Counted from the first letter of the stretch, positions 31,359 through 43,064 are shown. The stretch: 64,000 nucleotides of DNA from Gracilariopsis chorda (GCA_003194525.1 NBIV01000181.1:90197-154196); one strand, 5' to 3'. Translations and numbers: made by a program. The notes: generated by a model not told the origin, from the sequence alone.

Positions 31359-31874
31359 ATGTCTGATAGACCAAACACAAGTAATGTTACACATCGGGGT
31401 GGGCTGATTTATAGGAGGCATCAAAGAAGGTCAAGGAGAGCCAGGGGTGAATATATAGAGTGCTGTCCTCTGTGGGAGTGGCTGGTAGGGGGTCGAGAAT
31501 ATCGCAGAAGTTATAGACGACAACGTGATAGTCTGTCCCGCCGTTTGGAAGAGCTGGGACGATATCCACGCTCACCCTCAGAATCTGACCGTAGCAGAAG
31601 AACCCCCCAAGGACATAGACGGAGAAGCAGTCGGCGGGAATCTTCGAATGAGTCCCAACCTTCTAGTGCTGTTGGAAGGGAAAGGAGTTCGCGTAAAAGG
31701 CGAAATGGAAGTTCAGCGAGGAGTGAAGAACGTCACCGGGAGGGTATGGACGGTCAGCAAACCAGGGCAGACGGAACGATCAAAGACTTAAATGTGCACC
31801 TTCTCCGGCGACGAAAGAAGGGCCAGAGCGAGCGCGTCGAGGAACAGATCAAAGTTAGTATCAAGGGGTTCTGA
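31359..31874 (+). CDS. Arg/Ser-rich ORF, uncertain
   Basis: A 171-codon frame from an ATG, unusually long for this AT-rich stretch. The protein is highly basic with many RS, SR and RR pairs (RRRSSRRESSNES, RERSSRKRRNGSSARSEERH). It could be the RS tail of a spliced gene whose other exons I cannot find, or a chance frame; an overlapping frame (31525-31791) is also open. No RRM domain is seen nearby. Confidence 0.3.
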   Translation: MSDRPNTSNVTHRGGLIYRRHQRRSRRARGEYIECCPLWEWLVGGREYRRSYRRQRDSLSRRLEELGRYPRSPSESDRSRRTPQGHRRRSSRRESSNESQPSSAVGRERSSRKRRNGSSARSEERHREGMDGQQTRADGTIKDLNVHLLRRRKKGQSERVEEQIKVSIKGF

Positions 31875-32180
31875 GTTGAATGCAACTTGGAGGTTCTTGT
31901 AGTCTCGATAGCTTGATCTGATCACGTGCGAACGAGTGAAGTACCGCCGTGATCCGCAGACGTTACGTTGATTGTGAGTACAATTAACGAAGCCAGACCG
32001 GATAGAGAACTCGATGTCTCAACAACAAATCCAAATGAAACCACGGCACTTCAATCTAGCTATGCGTTGAGGTTTTAAGTTCTCCCTGGTACTCTTCGTC
32101 TTGATACTGCTTACTTGCGCGTAATCGCCCACTCCTTTGCCCAAATGTAAAGAACTCCACGAGCAGTCAAAGCAACGATA

Positions 32181-32850
32181 TCACCTGGCGAAATGTGCAA
32201 ACGCTCGATTTGCCTCCGCTCTCTTGTGCATCTCCTCTCTCCTTGAGTACGCCCCACCCTGTCTCTTTTCGAGTGCGAACAATTCATTGGCGAGTTTCAG
32301 GCCGCCGCCGTTTTCCTTTCGTTCCCTGAACGCATCACTGCATCGTATGGGCCAGTTAGCGAACCTTTGTCATGTGTTTTTTTCTGAAAAGCAGTGTGAA
32401 AACGTACCGGATGAAACGCATAGCAAGGCTTTGCGAGCGCTTTGGACCGCACGGAAGCGGAACGTGCACAGTTCTTCCGCTTGCTTTGTACCCTCTTGTT
32501 TCAACTACCGGCGCGGCGTTTGCGACTGCCCGATGAAAAAGCGCAATTGGGGAACCGACATTGTGCTTTGATCTCAGGATATGGAACGCATCGTCCACGA
32601 TCTTCAAAGCAGCGTGTTTCTTCCCATGTTTCATTATCATGCGTACAAGCTTGTGCACAATTGGATCGGACAAGTGAAGAGACATCTTTTGTGAATGTAG
32701 AGCGACGGGGGCTTGGGGGACACGAAAAGTATACTCGATGTAGCTTTCTGACCTGAAAACGCTCGCTCTGCTACCCTTGGTGGTCTGCGCCTCGACAAAT
32801 TCAGCGGATGACCCGCTTGTAACTCTACTGTCTGTGTATCTTACGGGCAA
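32181..32850 (-). CDS. Mitochondrial-type small-subunit ribosomal protein S7 (uS7m), spliced
   Basis: Exon A runs from upstream (ATG at 32850, or 32685 for the compact form) to 32408. An intron 32407-32338 (GTACGT ... ATGCAG) follows, and exon B is 32337-32181. The S7 landmarks are LSDPIVHKLVRMIMKHGKKH, FHRAVANAAPVVETRGYKAS, LPCGPKRSQSLAMRFIR and, after splicing, LANELFAL and REEMHKRAEANRAFAHFAR, the normal S7 C-terminus. It binds the 3' domain of small-subunit rRNA. Plastid rps7 is plastid-encoded in red algae, so this nuclear copy should be mitochondrial (inference). From 32685 the protein is about 144 residues, near the bacterial length. The N-terminal 55 residues could be presequence or a mis-joined first exon. 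Confidence 0.85.
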
Positions 32851-32943
32851 AGGGGAGTCGGACTGAGCTGATCGTGTATGATATCAAGTTGATATGTCAT
32901 ATTATCAACCTTGCCGCAGTTGTTTCGTCACAGCCATTGAACC

Positions 32944-33541
32944 GTGTACAACGGTTACAACGGTAACGTACAGCAGAGGCAAAACTCTAAATTAGCCCTG
33001 TTGAGATTCATCGAACGGCAAAATCAAAAATTAGGCCAAATCAAAGCCCTAGCTCGTCGAGTCCAGAATCTGAAGCCCCCATCACATGACCATGAAGAGC
33101 AGCACTACGACCCCTCTAGCTTCGCGTTGCCCTACGATGACAAGAGAAGACAACGAGTATGACTCGGCATCTCATCGACATCAAGTGCACAGGCAACTCC
33201 TGCGCGAGAAAGAGGAGCTAGAGGCTCGTAAAGCAGATTTACTTCGTCGGAAAGCCCTTGCGATCAAACGTCTCCTTTCCGCCAAGGTCGCGGAAGGATC
33301 TGCAGTGGATGGCGAACCATGTTCTTGGCTCAGTGATCCGGCAGATATCGCCAAAATGCGGCATGACCTTTGTGCGGCATCGGAAAGTGACGAACTGCTC
33401 ATGAAATTGGTTGAACAAGTGCGGAATATTCGGGAGCGTATGTTGGAGCAGGCACTTAGTATTTACCGAGACCGGGCCTCTTCCATTGAACCTCGTGCAG
33501 CACAAGAATCAGAAAGAGAACCTCGCAATGATGCGATGTAG
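32944..33541 (+). CDS. Possible small coiled-coil protein, frame uncertain
   Basis: Two overlapping frames both look protein-like. 32944-33162 has a helical, Gln/Lys-rich start (RFIERQNQKLGQIKALARRV). 33086-33541 has a strong helical middle (QLLREKEELEARKADLLRRK) and a second helix (ELLMKLVEQVRNIRERMLE). A frame change near 33150 would join them, but no in-phase splice pair was found. No family is recognised. Confidence 0.4.
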
Positions 33542-33931
33542 CGAAGGAGGTAGCACATCGTTCTAATCATGTCGCAAGGCGAATACAGCTGCTTTCCAAC
33601 GCGGGAAGCATGACAACGACACTCCCGCAGCCTTCCAAGCAAGTGCTAATACCAAAGAAAGCTGAACCTACGTGATGGATTCTTTGCGAAATAGGATATA
33701 ATGGTTTCAGAGATCGTCTGACTGAGACTCTGATAGCACAGATACTGGAACGAGCACATTTTGAATCAGCGATTGTCTAGATGAAAACTGTATGTCTTTT
33801 ACTGAATGATGGAGTTCTTTCCGTCAAGGAACATAGCACTTGCACTGCTTAGTTTCAAGAGTTTCCATTTCTAAGGAAGATGCTCATTATGCTCTCACGA
33901 GATCGAAGTACTCCGCGGAAGAGCGTTCTTT

Positions 33932-34522
33932 TCATAAAGTTCTTAGTCTCACTTCAACAACCACCTTCACATTCATACCGCACTTTCTTCTTTCTCTGTC
34001 CTTGGGTCTCTCGATAGCATGTGTCGGTTCCTTGCTTCCAACGCAGCAAGCGTGATGCGAGGAACAACGTAAACTTCGCGCCGGAGCGCCACGGTTGACA
34101 CTCTGCTTCGAACATTCCTTGTCCTTGCCAGCCACATGAATCCCCTGAATCGAGCCGGGTATAGTGTATTCATCCCGCTTTCTGATATCTTTTTCTAAGA
34201 GCTTTTGCTCTATACTCTGTACACATTTATCTTTCATGACGCAGTCGCCAGAACTCTTTGCGATGGATTTGTTGGACCTCTGCTTCTCTTCCAACTGAGT
34301 CCGGCGCAACAGGGTAGAAAACTTCTCCCGGTTCTTTTCGGAAGCAACTGAAGTCTCCGTACTGGAATATGTGCTGGATTTCCTCGCCCTCGGGCAGAGA
34401 GGGGTTTGCCGATCACCCTCTAACAACCCCATGCCATCAGTGCAGTTTTTGGTCGACATAGCTTTTCGAGGTGGTGGCTTCATTTTCTGTACCTTTATCC
34501 CCTCAGACATGAAATTCCGCAT
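33932..34522 (-). CDS. Hypothetical basic protein, uncertain
   Basis: A 196-codon frame from an ATG, rich in Lys, Arg and Ser (KVQKMKPPPRKAM near the start), with no domain, signal or repeat that I recognise. It is retained only because it is long for this AT-rich stretch; it may be non-coding. Confidence 0.25.
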   Translation of the reverse strand: MRNFMSEGIKVQKMKPPPRKAMSTKNCTDGMGLLEGDRQTPLCPRARKSSTYSSTETSVASEKNREKFSTLLRRTQLEEKQRSNKSIAKSSGDCVMKDKCVQSIEQKLLEKDIRKRDEYTIPGSIQGIHVAGKDKECSKQSVNRGAPARSLRCSSHHACCVGSKEPTHAIERPKDRERRKCGMNVKVVVEVRLRTL

Positions 34523-35338
34523 TCTTAAGAAACGAGAACAGAAGCGAAAAGGCGTCAGGGGGTGTCTTCAGTTTAACCAACGTATCGCAATGCTGAGGCT
34601 GTGTTCCTTTATCTGTGGTGGTTTGGCAATGGCAAGCAACCCTAGAAAACAGAAAAGACGGTGGCCGCAGAGACCAGTTAGCTCAGCGAAGACGCGGCAG
34701 CATCCTTTTTATGGCGATACACACGTTCAAACGCGCCCCTGTGTAATTGGCTTCTTGGCCACTGATATGTTTTGTAATGAAGGTAAGAAGGGTCGTAAAC
34801 CGTGATCGTAACTACGCAATGATCATTGTTAATCCTATCGATTACATGAATGCACAGGATCGTGCGTGCGAAGGATCCTGCGAGGTAGGCGCACGCACTC
34901 CCTGGTAACTGTACTGGTAGAAGTATACCCCTGTGGTGCGTGTGCAGGATCTCTATTTTCATCCAATGCGCACGTCCCTATGATTATGGAACACTCATGT
35001 CTCTTTTCTTTTGCATTGTTTCCACACTTCACAAGTAAGCTCGAAGTGATGGAACTGAGCAAATATCGCAATGAATTTCAGCAGGCCTTGACTGAAGAAC
35101 TCGAAGTTGCGAATGCGAAAGTCCTGAGTGTCCATCGTATGGACATCCGGGGTTTATTAGTTCATCGCTGATGTAATCATGACACAGAATCTGTGTTGAC
35201 TTATCTTCGAAGATCAGCAAAATGATATCCACGCGGAATATGAGAACTTGAACTGGATGTCTTTTTATCGCTAACAGATGAACACAGTTAGTTGTATAAT
35301 CTACACACTGGAGTTCGACATCACACGAGATTCTATTG

Positions 35339-36447
35339 CTACAGTCTCCTAATATTGTTGCGCCTCTTCCCACGCCGCTTCTCGTTGAACCCTTGATCGT
35401 TTATGGAAGCAGTTGCCACAAAACTTTCATCGTCTCTTTCAATTCCAACCCCATAATGGGTGACACTTTCAAAAGGTTGCGTGACGAAGCCCAGCAGTAG
35501 AAGTTCATTGAACAGAATGCCTGCAAGATTTTCGTGACCAATTCGTTCAACCTCAGGACGGGTCATTGCAATTTCGACATAAGAAGGAGAGAATTGCTTT
35601 CCAGTCAGATCGCGGACATCGTCAAGAACACAGGCACCGTAAAACCGAGATACTCTCCTGAGTTGTTCGTCTGGTAAAAGCTTTTTGAAGTCATGAGATT
35701 GCCGATATGTCTCAATTCTCTTTTCGATCAAATGAGCAATAAATTTCATTTCTTCTTCGTACGTCGAAGTAAGAATTTGTTCGTTCCTTCTAGAGTTCTC
35801 ATGACTTAGTATTTCTCTTTCCAACATAAGAAGATTATCATATTCAATATTTTTTCTTTTGTTCGGTAGTGGATCATGAGAGTCCTTCCTCCTTTTCCGA
35901 GATCCTGGTAATGTTTCACTGGGCTCCAACATCACTTGAGTCACTTTGAGATGTCCAGAGATGCGATCCAGTGCAACTGCAGAAGATGTACATTCTGACA
36001 GCAGGAAGCGTGCATGGTTCTCGTTCATTATCCATTTGTAATTGAATTTTTCTTTAGAGCTTATTTCACTGACAGGTATAACACTTAAGATAGAATTAAG
36101 AAAACAAAAAGTCAGTATCATCCTGGTTAGCACTGATCAGCGAGATGGAGAACTTACTCTCTTAGGATATGCAGCGTTCTTCCTGGAAAGCCAGGAGCAT
36201 TTGTCAGTGGAGATTTGTACTCTTCCTCAGCATTGTTGTTCATCTGCGCCGCAAGAGCGTACAACTCTATATCCCAGATAAGAGGGTCATAACCCATCTC
36301 ATTCCGAAAATTGTTTATCACCTTAAACAAACCTTGTTCAACCTTTTGCATTGGATTGGAATAACGTTTCACACTACTTTGGGTATACAACTGTTGGGTT
36401 ACCTGGGAAAACAATACTTGAAGCTGGCGAAGAAGTAGAAATTGCAT
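35339..36447 (-). CDS. CAP/SCP-like domain protein, two exons
   Basis: Exon 1 is 36447-36158 and exon 2 is 36068-35339. The 89-bp intron has GTAAGT, a GCTAAC branch-like site and CTGTCAG, and the phases match, giving 339 residues. The first half resembles the CAP (SCP/YkwD) fold: VINNFRNEMGYDPLIWDIEL with the usual helix-1 pattern, then WIMNENHARFLLSECTSSAV like the W..SpgHR.nIL block. The zinc- or ligand-binding histidines are not clearly conserved. The second half is basic and helical with no recognised domain and ends in a KRRGKRRNN tail. The start is uncertain; no good signal peptide is visible. Function unknown. Confidence 0.5.
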
Positions 36448-39400
36448 TCAATCTAACAACTCCCAGAAGTGTATTCGATGGGTCTTTACACGACAAACTC
36501 ATCTTCACCGGATCTTATACTCTTTCGCCTAAACTATCTAGTTCCTTTTTTTGGAAACATCAAATGTATGAATTCGTTTACGGTGTCTTTCTCGAAAAGG
36601 TAACAATGGTCAAGGGAATGGAAAGTCCGCACAGACAAACTATGAATTTCTATTCGGCAATAACTTCATGCGAATCAGTTCATCTGTTACATGACGTCCG
36701 TCGAAGAAAAGCTTGTTCAAAAGGAAACTGAAAGTACATGTATACCAGGATTTACGTTAGGCATTAAAAACCCGAACAACCCCTATCACAAATGTGCGGG
36801 TTCAGGTCTCCTTAAATATTTTCTTGAGTATTCTATACAATTATTACGTACGTGTAGTAGAGGACAAAGCAGTTTACAAGGGTTCCTACGTAACTAAAGA
36901 GGTAGCAAATGATCAGATCCAGTTCTTTCCGAACATGCTTTTCTCCCTCTCTACCTCTGAATGGAGAACTTCGTCCAACTTGATGTGGCACAGGGCTGCC
37001 AGACTTTAGAATACCAAGATGCCGGAGTGAGCCCATGTTCCCGACAACTTTAATCTATTTCAAAACCTGATTTCAAACAAAGCAGTTTGCGTATCGTGTC
37101 GTTGGATCACTAACACAATCGTTACTTCAATGGTCTAGGGCACCGAGCCTCATTCCTTCTTCAACGCAATAACTCTCTGAGCAATTTTCTGCATCCAGAC
37201 CAATTTCTTAGGCCAGTCCCGTTAATCTTTCCCCTGATTAGCACTGGAAAATATGTGTGTGAAACGTGGCGTAATACATAGTGTGAAGCTCTATGTCGTG
37301 TACCGTTGGCACTGTGCTTTTCCCACAGGATGCTCATGGTAATTCTATTCCACCAAAACGATAGGACATCTAGATGAGCTGCGGCGACTTTCACTTCATC
37401 CCCTTATTATATATTCGTAAGAGCGATACCATATCCCTAGTCTCACTCTCCAGCACAAGTGAAGAAGAAACGGACAGAGAAATACCGCAATAGAGAAGTT
37501 TTCTATCCTTATCAAACACACAGAAGGCGAAAAAATACTTCTAACCAACGGAATTCCAATGGTGTCAGTAGCTTTCCATTTTGAAAGAAAATAAAAGAAC
37601 TTTTAGTTGAGTAGAACAGCTGTGCTCATTGCATTTCGAGGTACCCGTTATCCACACACAAATCTGTACTCAAATTGTATCTGATTTGACATGCACTTGC
37701 TCTTGAAATATTAAGCAGTCTCCCTTCGAAGGAAGCGAAGTGAAATCGATATCATAAACTTCTGGGAGGGCGGAAAACACTTAGGCAATCTCCCTTGAAT
37801 GAAAGCCTGATTACGATTTAAGCTTTCTTTTATCTTTGAAAAAAAAATAGTGACAAAGGAAGAGCATGCTCGATTCAAATATCTGCCAACGCCAGGTACG
37901 GAAACAGAAGAAACCTCTCAATGTTTTCTAACAAAAAATTATAATATTCATGGATAAGCAATTGTTATCAAACATACCCTCTCTGAGAACATCCTGTCTG
38001 GTTAAACATACGAAGGTATATGTGGTATAATTTACATACCAGTGACTTCTGAGAAGTCAAAATGTGAAACGAATGTGTTTCCATTTGAATGAATAGCAAG
38101 TTTGCCAAGAAACGATAGATCGAGGGAATTATGGAGAAAAAAAAGTTCGGCAAAAGCTTTCATTGAATCAATAGACACAATATGAACGTATTTGAGAATT
38201 TTTGGTTTTATAGGTTACAACATTTCGCGAATTTCGAAGGGCAGTTGGGCCAGAAATTGGGCATGGGTTAGCAAGTAGTGGAATTGACAACTGCATTTAA
38301 CTAGGACTAACTTGCCCGTTGATACGAAGAGTGCAATAGAAATGTTACTCTTCTACCTTTAGTATCTCACAGGGCCAGAGCACGCTTATTCTAGCCCTGC
38401 AGCCTTCGTCAGACTAGCCCTTTGTTCGTTAGGGATGGTCTCGATCTAACGTATAGAGGTACTCCACAAAAACTATCCACCTTCACTACGGTTGCTTGCC
38501 TGTGTCCTTGAACGATGGTAAGACACCTAGTAGTACGAGGTAGCAGTTATCCCTAGTAACCCGTTCCTCCATTTAAGTCCTCGTTGTAACCCTGTGCAAT
38601 ATTCAATGACGGCTTTTTGTTTGAAAGGATGTAATGCGTTGTAATTTAAGAAGATAAAAGGATCAAGGGCTAGAAGGCTACCGAAGGCAACAATGAATCA
38701 AATACCAGTTTGATTTCTTAGAATAGTGTATGATGTGCATAGCTTTGGCTTGTGGCACAACGGTCACATTGTTGCAACCCTACGTCCTCCTTGTCACCTC
38801 TTTCGAGCACAGGCGGACGCTGCTCTCTGGGATGCTATTAGGTGACAAGAATTGATTCGATAACCCTCAACTCGTTGACATATCCATTACGGAAGCTTTG
38901 ATTGGATACAATGTCTAGGCTTTAGAACATAGCGCGTAGGGTTCCCTTTGTTCGCCAGAGATTCATTTCATGGTCAAGAAGACTTCAGTGAACTAGACCA
39001 GAAGTACCAAGGGTGGTGTTTCTCTGGTGTGTTCTCGAGCGCATGAGCTACGGACGACGATACTGAGATGTGGGCATCTTAGAAGGCTCTCTTACTGCGA
39101 TGGATATAGGCGTTCAGTTGAGATGCTGAATTACAAGTTTAGTAGAAGGGTCACAAGAAGGGTAATTTTTAGGCGTAAGATAGAGAGACATTCTCCGAGA
39201 AAGCCCTCCCGTATCCCGGAATTGGGAGCAAATTCCATAAACTACATTCATTCATATATGCATGAGCGAAATTAAGCTCCTTCCAGACGCCGCTGAGGTA
39301 TATATTTAGAGACTGAACAAGAAGGTGTCAATTGCGGCATGTTTAAGGGTTAGAAATTCTAACTTAGAACACAACTGTTCGTCGAACTCTGCACAGGGCG

Positions 39401-39766
39401 TGGAAGAGGTAGAATCCACACTGTAGATTAGTCAGGCTAACAAAAGTTCACACGTACGAGTGGCTGCGTGTCACGAGGACTGCTATTGGTCATTCTTACA
39501 GGGCTCCAGCTGTAAACCTTAAAATTTCACTTATTTCTGACAATGACGAAGCATAGATCACCCAGGGCAACAAGGACTCCGTGAGGGACAACGCATCACA
39601 CCTCGTCAGATCCTTCTCTGAACCCAATCCCTCTGCCACTTGAGCCTCACGCTGCCACGCTTCAGCTATGCTTGCACTACACTACACCCACTCCGACTTC
39701 ACATTGGTTCTTCATTAGTGCTTCAGACTTCTCCAGCGTAGCAGTAGTGTGCGTTCACCTACCATC
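36448..39766. other. AT-rich spacer without recognisable genes
   Basis: About 3.3 kb with only short frames. I looked for rRNA, tRNA and snRNA signatures (T-loop motifs, conserved LSU segments) and found nothing convincing. The last few hundred bases are the likely promoter of the cysteine-rich gene. Confidence 0.4.
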
Positions 39767-41830
39767 ATGCCATACCCTTCGTCTTCGTCGTACTTTACTG
39801 TTTTACTCTGCTCGTTCTTCTGCCCGACCGTAATTCTCGCTCAGGCTGTTTGTCCTCGCGGAACCTTTCTTTCACTTCCTTCTTTGGACTGTGTACCATG
39901 TCCGCCTGGAACCTTTCAGAGCTCTCTAAACGCTTCTGTCTGCTCATCGTGCCCTGCCGGTAGTTTCCAGCCTTCTTTCGGCGCACAAACGAGTGCCGCT
40001 TGTCGAGGTTGCTCACCGGGAACATTTTCTACTGCAGGTTCTTCAGCGTGTTTTACATGCCCACCCTCGACATCGTCTGCAGCTCGCTCTGCCCTTTGCG
40101 TAACATGTCCGCCCGGAACTTTTTTGTCGGCCATCGGAAGCTTTTTACCATTTGAATCACCTTGTTTGCCTTGCGATGGTGGCTTTACTGATATGCCAAA
40201 CCAGCTATTCTGCACCTCGTGCCCAGCGGGGACAGAAGCCCCTGTTGGGGCATCATCTTTAGACGAGTGTACAATTTCATGCGCCCCTGGGACAGAACCT
40301 ACACCCACGGGCTGTCGAATCTGTGCGCCAAACACGTTCAGCTCCGACGGAGTCAAGTGCCTTGAATGCCCAATTGGAACAATTAGTACTTCTAACAGTT
40401 CTTTTTGTGTACCATGCAAATCTGGAGAAAGGGGTGTTGAAGCCAACCTTCATGCTTCTTCCTTGACAAGATGTGAACCGTGTCCTCCGGGAACGTCTTC
40501 CTTTTCCCCCGGCGCCATTTTTTGCCGCCAAAACGGTAACCCGTGCCCTCGTGAACACTTGGAGGTATCGTCTGGCGATTGTATTCGTTGTCCCGTTGAT
40601 TATCGATACGATGCAGTGAATGAGCGTTGTGTGCGGTGTGACGTAGGACAAGGCAGTGCCGGTGGTCTACCTTTAACTTGCGCCGCATGCGACAAGGTTA
40701 TTCGTGCTCACATTACGCAATCAAGATGCTTCAAAAACGCACCTGGGATAGTTGTTGAGAACGGACAAGACGGTCTTTGTCCCGTCGGTACTAGAACCGA
40801 TTCAGAATGGAACAGATGTATAGCATGCGAAGCCGGTACCTTCTCTGCTGTCCAGAATGCGACGGAATGCACGCTATGTCCGGCTGGGAGTGTGCAGGCC
40901 GATATTGGGCAGGCAAGCTGTACTCCTTGCACGAACGGAACAGTCGCTGAACGAAGCAGTTCCCTCTGTGTAGTGCCGCAGACTAACTGTCCGCCTGGCA
41001 CAAAGCTTGTGTCGACATCAACCGCCTCTTCAAATTCCACTACTGCCAACGCTGATGTATGCCTTGCTCTGTCTTGCGACTTACCCCCCAATAGTGCAGA
41101 AGTTGCTAAGTCCCGGAAGTGTGGCAAATGTGCGAGAAGTCAATCTCTGGACAATACAAACATGTGCAGTACATGCCCAAATGACGCCGCAAGCGACGGG
41201 AAGTTTTGCGTGAAATGTGGCAATGGGTTTGTTCGTGACGGCGATGAATGCGCCTGCCGAGGTGCTCTGGCTCAGAACAAGGGTATCGTGGACGGTTTCT
41301 GCAGACAATGCCCACCAGGTAGCTATGGGAAAAGCGGGGATGTCTTTCAACAAAACACATGTGTGCAGTGCCCCGCTGGATCATTCAGAAATCTCGAAAA
41401 TGACATTTTGCTCGCAGCTTGTGCAATGAGTGGAGAAGCGAGCTGCCCGAAAGCAGTCCCATGTCAGACATGCCCTCCCAATACGGTTGCAAGGGAGCCA
41501 GGAGCAACGCAGTGTGTTCCATGTCCCCCCGGTACATTCTCCTACGGCGTTGGGGAAACTGAATGCCTTAGAGAGGGTGGTGCATCCGAACCTGTCTTAT
41601 TCAACGATCCAATTGGGTTGGTGGACGATCAGTTTGACGAAGTGGAGGAATCTTCGCAACCTGTTCCTGATCTAGACGAAAATGATATGACTAGTTCTAC
41701 CGAGCCCGTGGAGTCTCCATTACCGCAGAGTATCGTCGAAATTGAGAAATCCTTACCAGACTTTTCTGAAGAATTACCTTCTGCATCTGACCCGGAACAA
41801 ATGATGAGTACAGAGCCAAGTCCTGAATAA
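39767..41830 (+). CDS. Secreted cysteine-rich protein with GCC2/GCC3 (ephrin-receptor-like) repeats
   Basis: From ATG 39767 the protein has 687 residues. A signal peptide (YFTVLLCSFFCPTVILAQA) is followed by about a dozen repeats of the GCC2/GCC3 type, CPPGTF...CxxCPAGS, with many Asn-X-Ser/Thr sites. The last 90 residues are acidic and Pro/Ser-rich. I see no transmembrane helix or GPI signal, so secretion or cell-wall retention is likely. Red and brown algae encode many proteins with these repeats; roles in cell-surface or wall organisation are inferred. The gene is intronless, in contrast to its spliced neighbours. Confidence 0.82.
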   Translation: MPYPSSSSYFTVLLCSFFCPTVILAQAVCPRGTFLSLPSLDCVPCPPGTFQSSLNASVCSSCPAGSFQPSFGAQTSAACRGCSPGTFSTAGSSACFTCPPSTSSAARSALCVTCPPGTFLSAIGSFLPFESPCLPCDGGFTDMPNQLFCTSCPAGTEAPVGASSLDECTISCAPGTEPTPTGCRICAPNTFSSDGVKCLECPIGTISTSNSSFCVPCKSGERGVEANLHASSLTRCEPCPPGTSSFSPGAIFCRQNGNPCPREHLEVSSGDCIRCPVDYRYDAVNERCVRCDVGQGSAGGLPLTCAACDKVIRAHITQSRCFKNAPGIVVENGQDGLCPVGTRTDSEWNRCIACEAGTFSAVQNATECTLCPAGSVQADIGQASCTPCTNGTVAERSSSLCVVPQTNCPPGTKLVSTSTASSNSTTANADVCLALSCDLPPNSAEVAKSRKCGKCARSQSLDNTNMCSTCPNDAASDGKFCVKCGNGFVRDGDECACRGALAQNKGIVDGFCRQCPPGSYGKSGDVFQQNTCVQCPAGSFRNLENDILLAACAMSGEASCPKAVPCQTCPPNTVAREPGATQCVPCPPGTFSYGVGETECLREGGASEPVLFNDPIGLVDDQFDEVEESSQPVPDLDENDMTSSTEPVESPLPQSIVEIEKSLPDFSEELPSASDPEQMMSTEPSPE

Positions 41831-42433
41831 ACGTCACTACGAGAACTGTGGTATGGTACAGAGGCAGTTTGACCTTGTTTCGGTATGCTCTTCGCAGTTC
41901 TATTGGCGTCTCTAAGAATTATTGGCAACCATCCCTTGGTAATCGCAAATAGCAACTCATTGACTTACTTTTCGATATGTTTGGACAGTGCTTTTTATTT
42001 CGTAAATGTCGCTTTGCGACGATCTGACACTCACTTTAAAGTTGCGTTTGTGAGCAGGATGCAGACCGTTAAAAATAGAATATGAACTATTGAATTTCAT
42101 GCTCTCCAAATCACAAGAACTCTACATTTGTGGTGCCCAAAATTGAGTTGCGGCCGTCTTCCGCGAAAAGATAACAATCTGGGATGACAGAGAAGAAAAT
42201 CTTGGAGAAAGGAAATAAAAGTCGTGGTGGTGATTCTTTATACGAGATCAGCTGTACAACGGTAGGAAGGTTACTATTGCAATCGGGCGATCCGTTGTTT
42301 GAACAAACAGTCGATCCTGGCTGCAGTTAGGGTGTGATGGTAATCTGATAACAGAGACAAATCGATCTGTCGACGAAGGATTTGATTTGCTCACGTCACG
42401 TCCGTATTCAGTATTTGTGGCTGATTAGTAGGG
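41831..42433. other. Spacer without recognisable genes
   Basis: About 600 bp between the cysteine-rich gene and the transposon cluster. Nothing recognised. Confidence 0.4.
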
Positions 42434-42557
42434 GTTATGTTGCAAGTCGAGTTCAAATCGCGGGGCACGACACGAGCAAAATTAGGTCCCGAGCCGAAGG
42501 CTCGGGACCAGTTTGCTGTGGAGTGCCCCGAAACTTGAACGAGATTTGCAACATAAC
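42434..42557. repeat. Palindromic (MITE-like) element 1
   Basis: The ends are inverted copies (GTTATGTTGCAA at 42434-42445 against TTGCAACATAAC at 42546-42557). The complementarity continues inward with gaps. The centre is a perfect 11-bp stem (GGTCCCGAGCC, 42485-42495) with a GAA loop. The whole 124 bp could fold as one long hairpin. No clear target-site duplication is visible. No coding capacity. Confidence 0.55.
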
Positions 42558-42561
42558 GTGT

Positions 42562-42706
42562 TTATCTCACTGCAACAGTTCAATAAGATACACCTGATAT
42601 TTCGTTTGCCCCACTGTTCAAATATCTGATATTTCATTTGCCCCACAGTTCAAATATCTTATATTTGAACTGCCCCGTTAAATATTGAACTGTTGCAGTG
42701 AGATAA
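42562..42706. repeat. Palindromic (MITE-like) element 2
   Basis: A perfect 24-bp inverted repeat (42562-42585 and 42683-42706, starting TTATCTCACTGCAACAG) encloses about 97 bp. The interior holds two near-copies of a roughly 36-bp unit containing TTTGCCCCAC and TTCAAATATC. It lies 4 bp from element 1. No coding capacity; probably a non-autonomous transposon or its remnant. Confidence 0.6.
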
Positions 42707-43064
42707 GTTAGCATAAATCCTGGGTATGACTGATTATGACAAGATTAGTATCCTAACCCCGTGCTGGTTAAGTGAACATTTTCGTTCACTCTAAGAACGC
42801 GGTGATTTATGGAGATTTTTGGAGAACCAATTGCCCCACAGTGAAGTTCTCTAGATCGCTGTAGAACCTCACCCAGCTCGAAAGAGATTCACCGTACATG
42901 TCTCTCAATGCACAAAACTAAAGAACAGGTCTTTACGTTGAAGTTTGCTTCAGATACCATGCTTCCGCCTTTTCTTCAAGTTCTTGCAGCTCATCTGTAG
43001 AAATTGTCGCTCTAACCAAAAGACGTTTGGAATGCCAAGAATCCCAGCACAAAAAACACACAGG

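Noticed and set aside
34660-34745. tRNA-like stretch (AGCTCAG A-box-like and GTTCAAA)
   Set aside because: Acceptor and T-arm stems do not pair, so it is not a tRNA gene.
38340-39100. Possible rRNA fragment
   Set aside because: A few short stretches recall LSU rRNA, but no conserved segment of useful length could be matched.
42425-42480. Possible tRNA-derived SINE (TGGCTGATTAGTAGG and GAGTTCAAATC resemble A and B boxes)
   Set aside because: The two motifs are too close together and the sequence is explained by the palindromic element.
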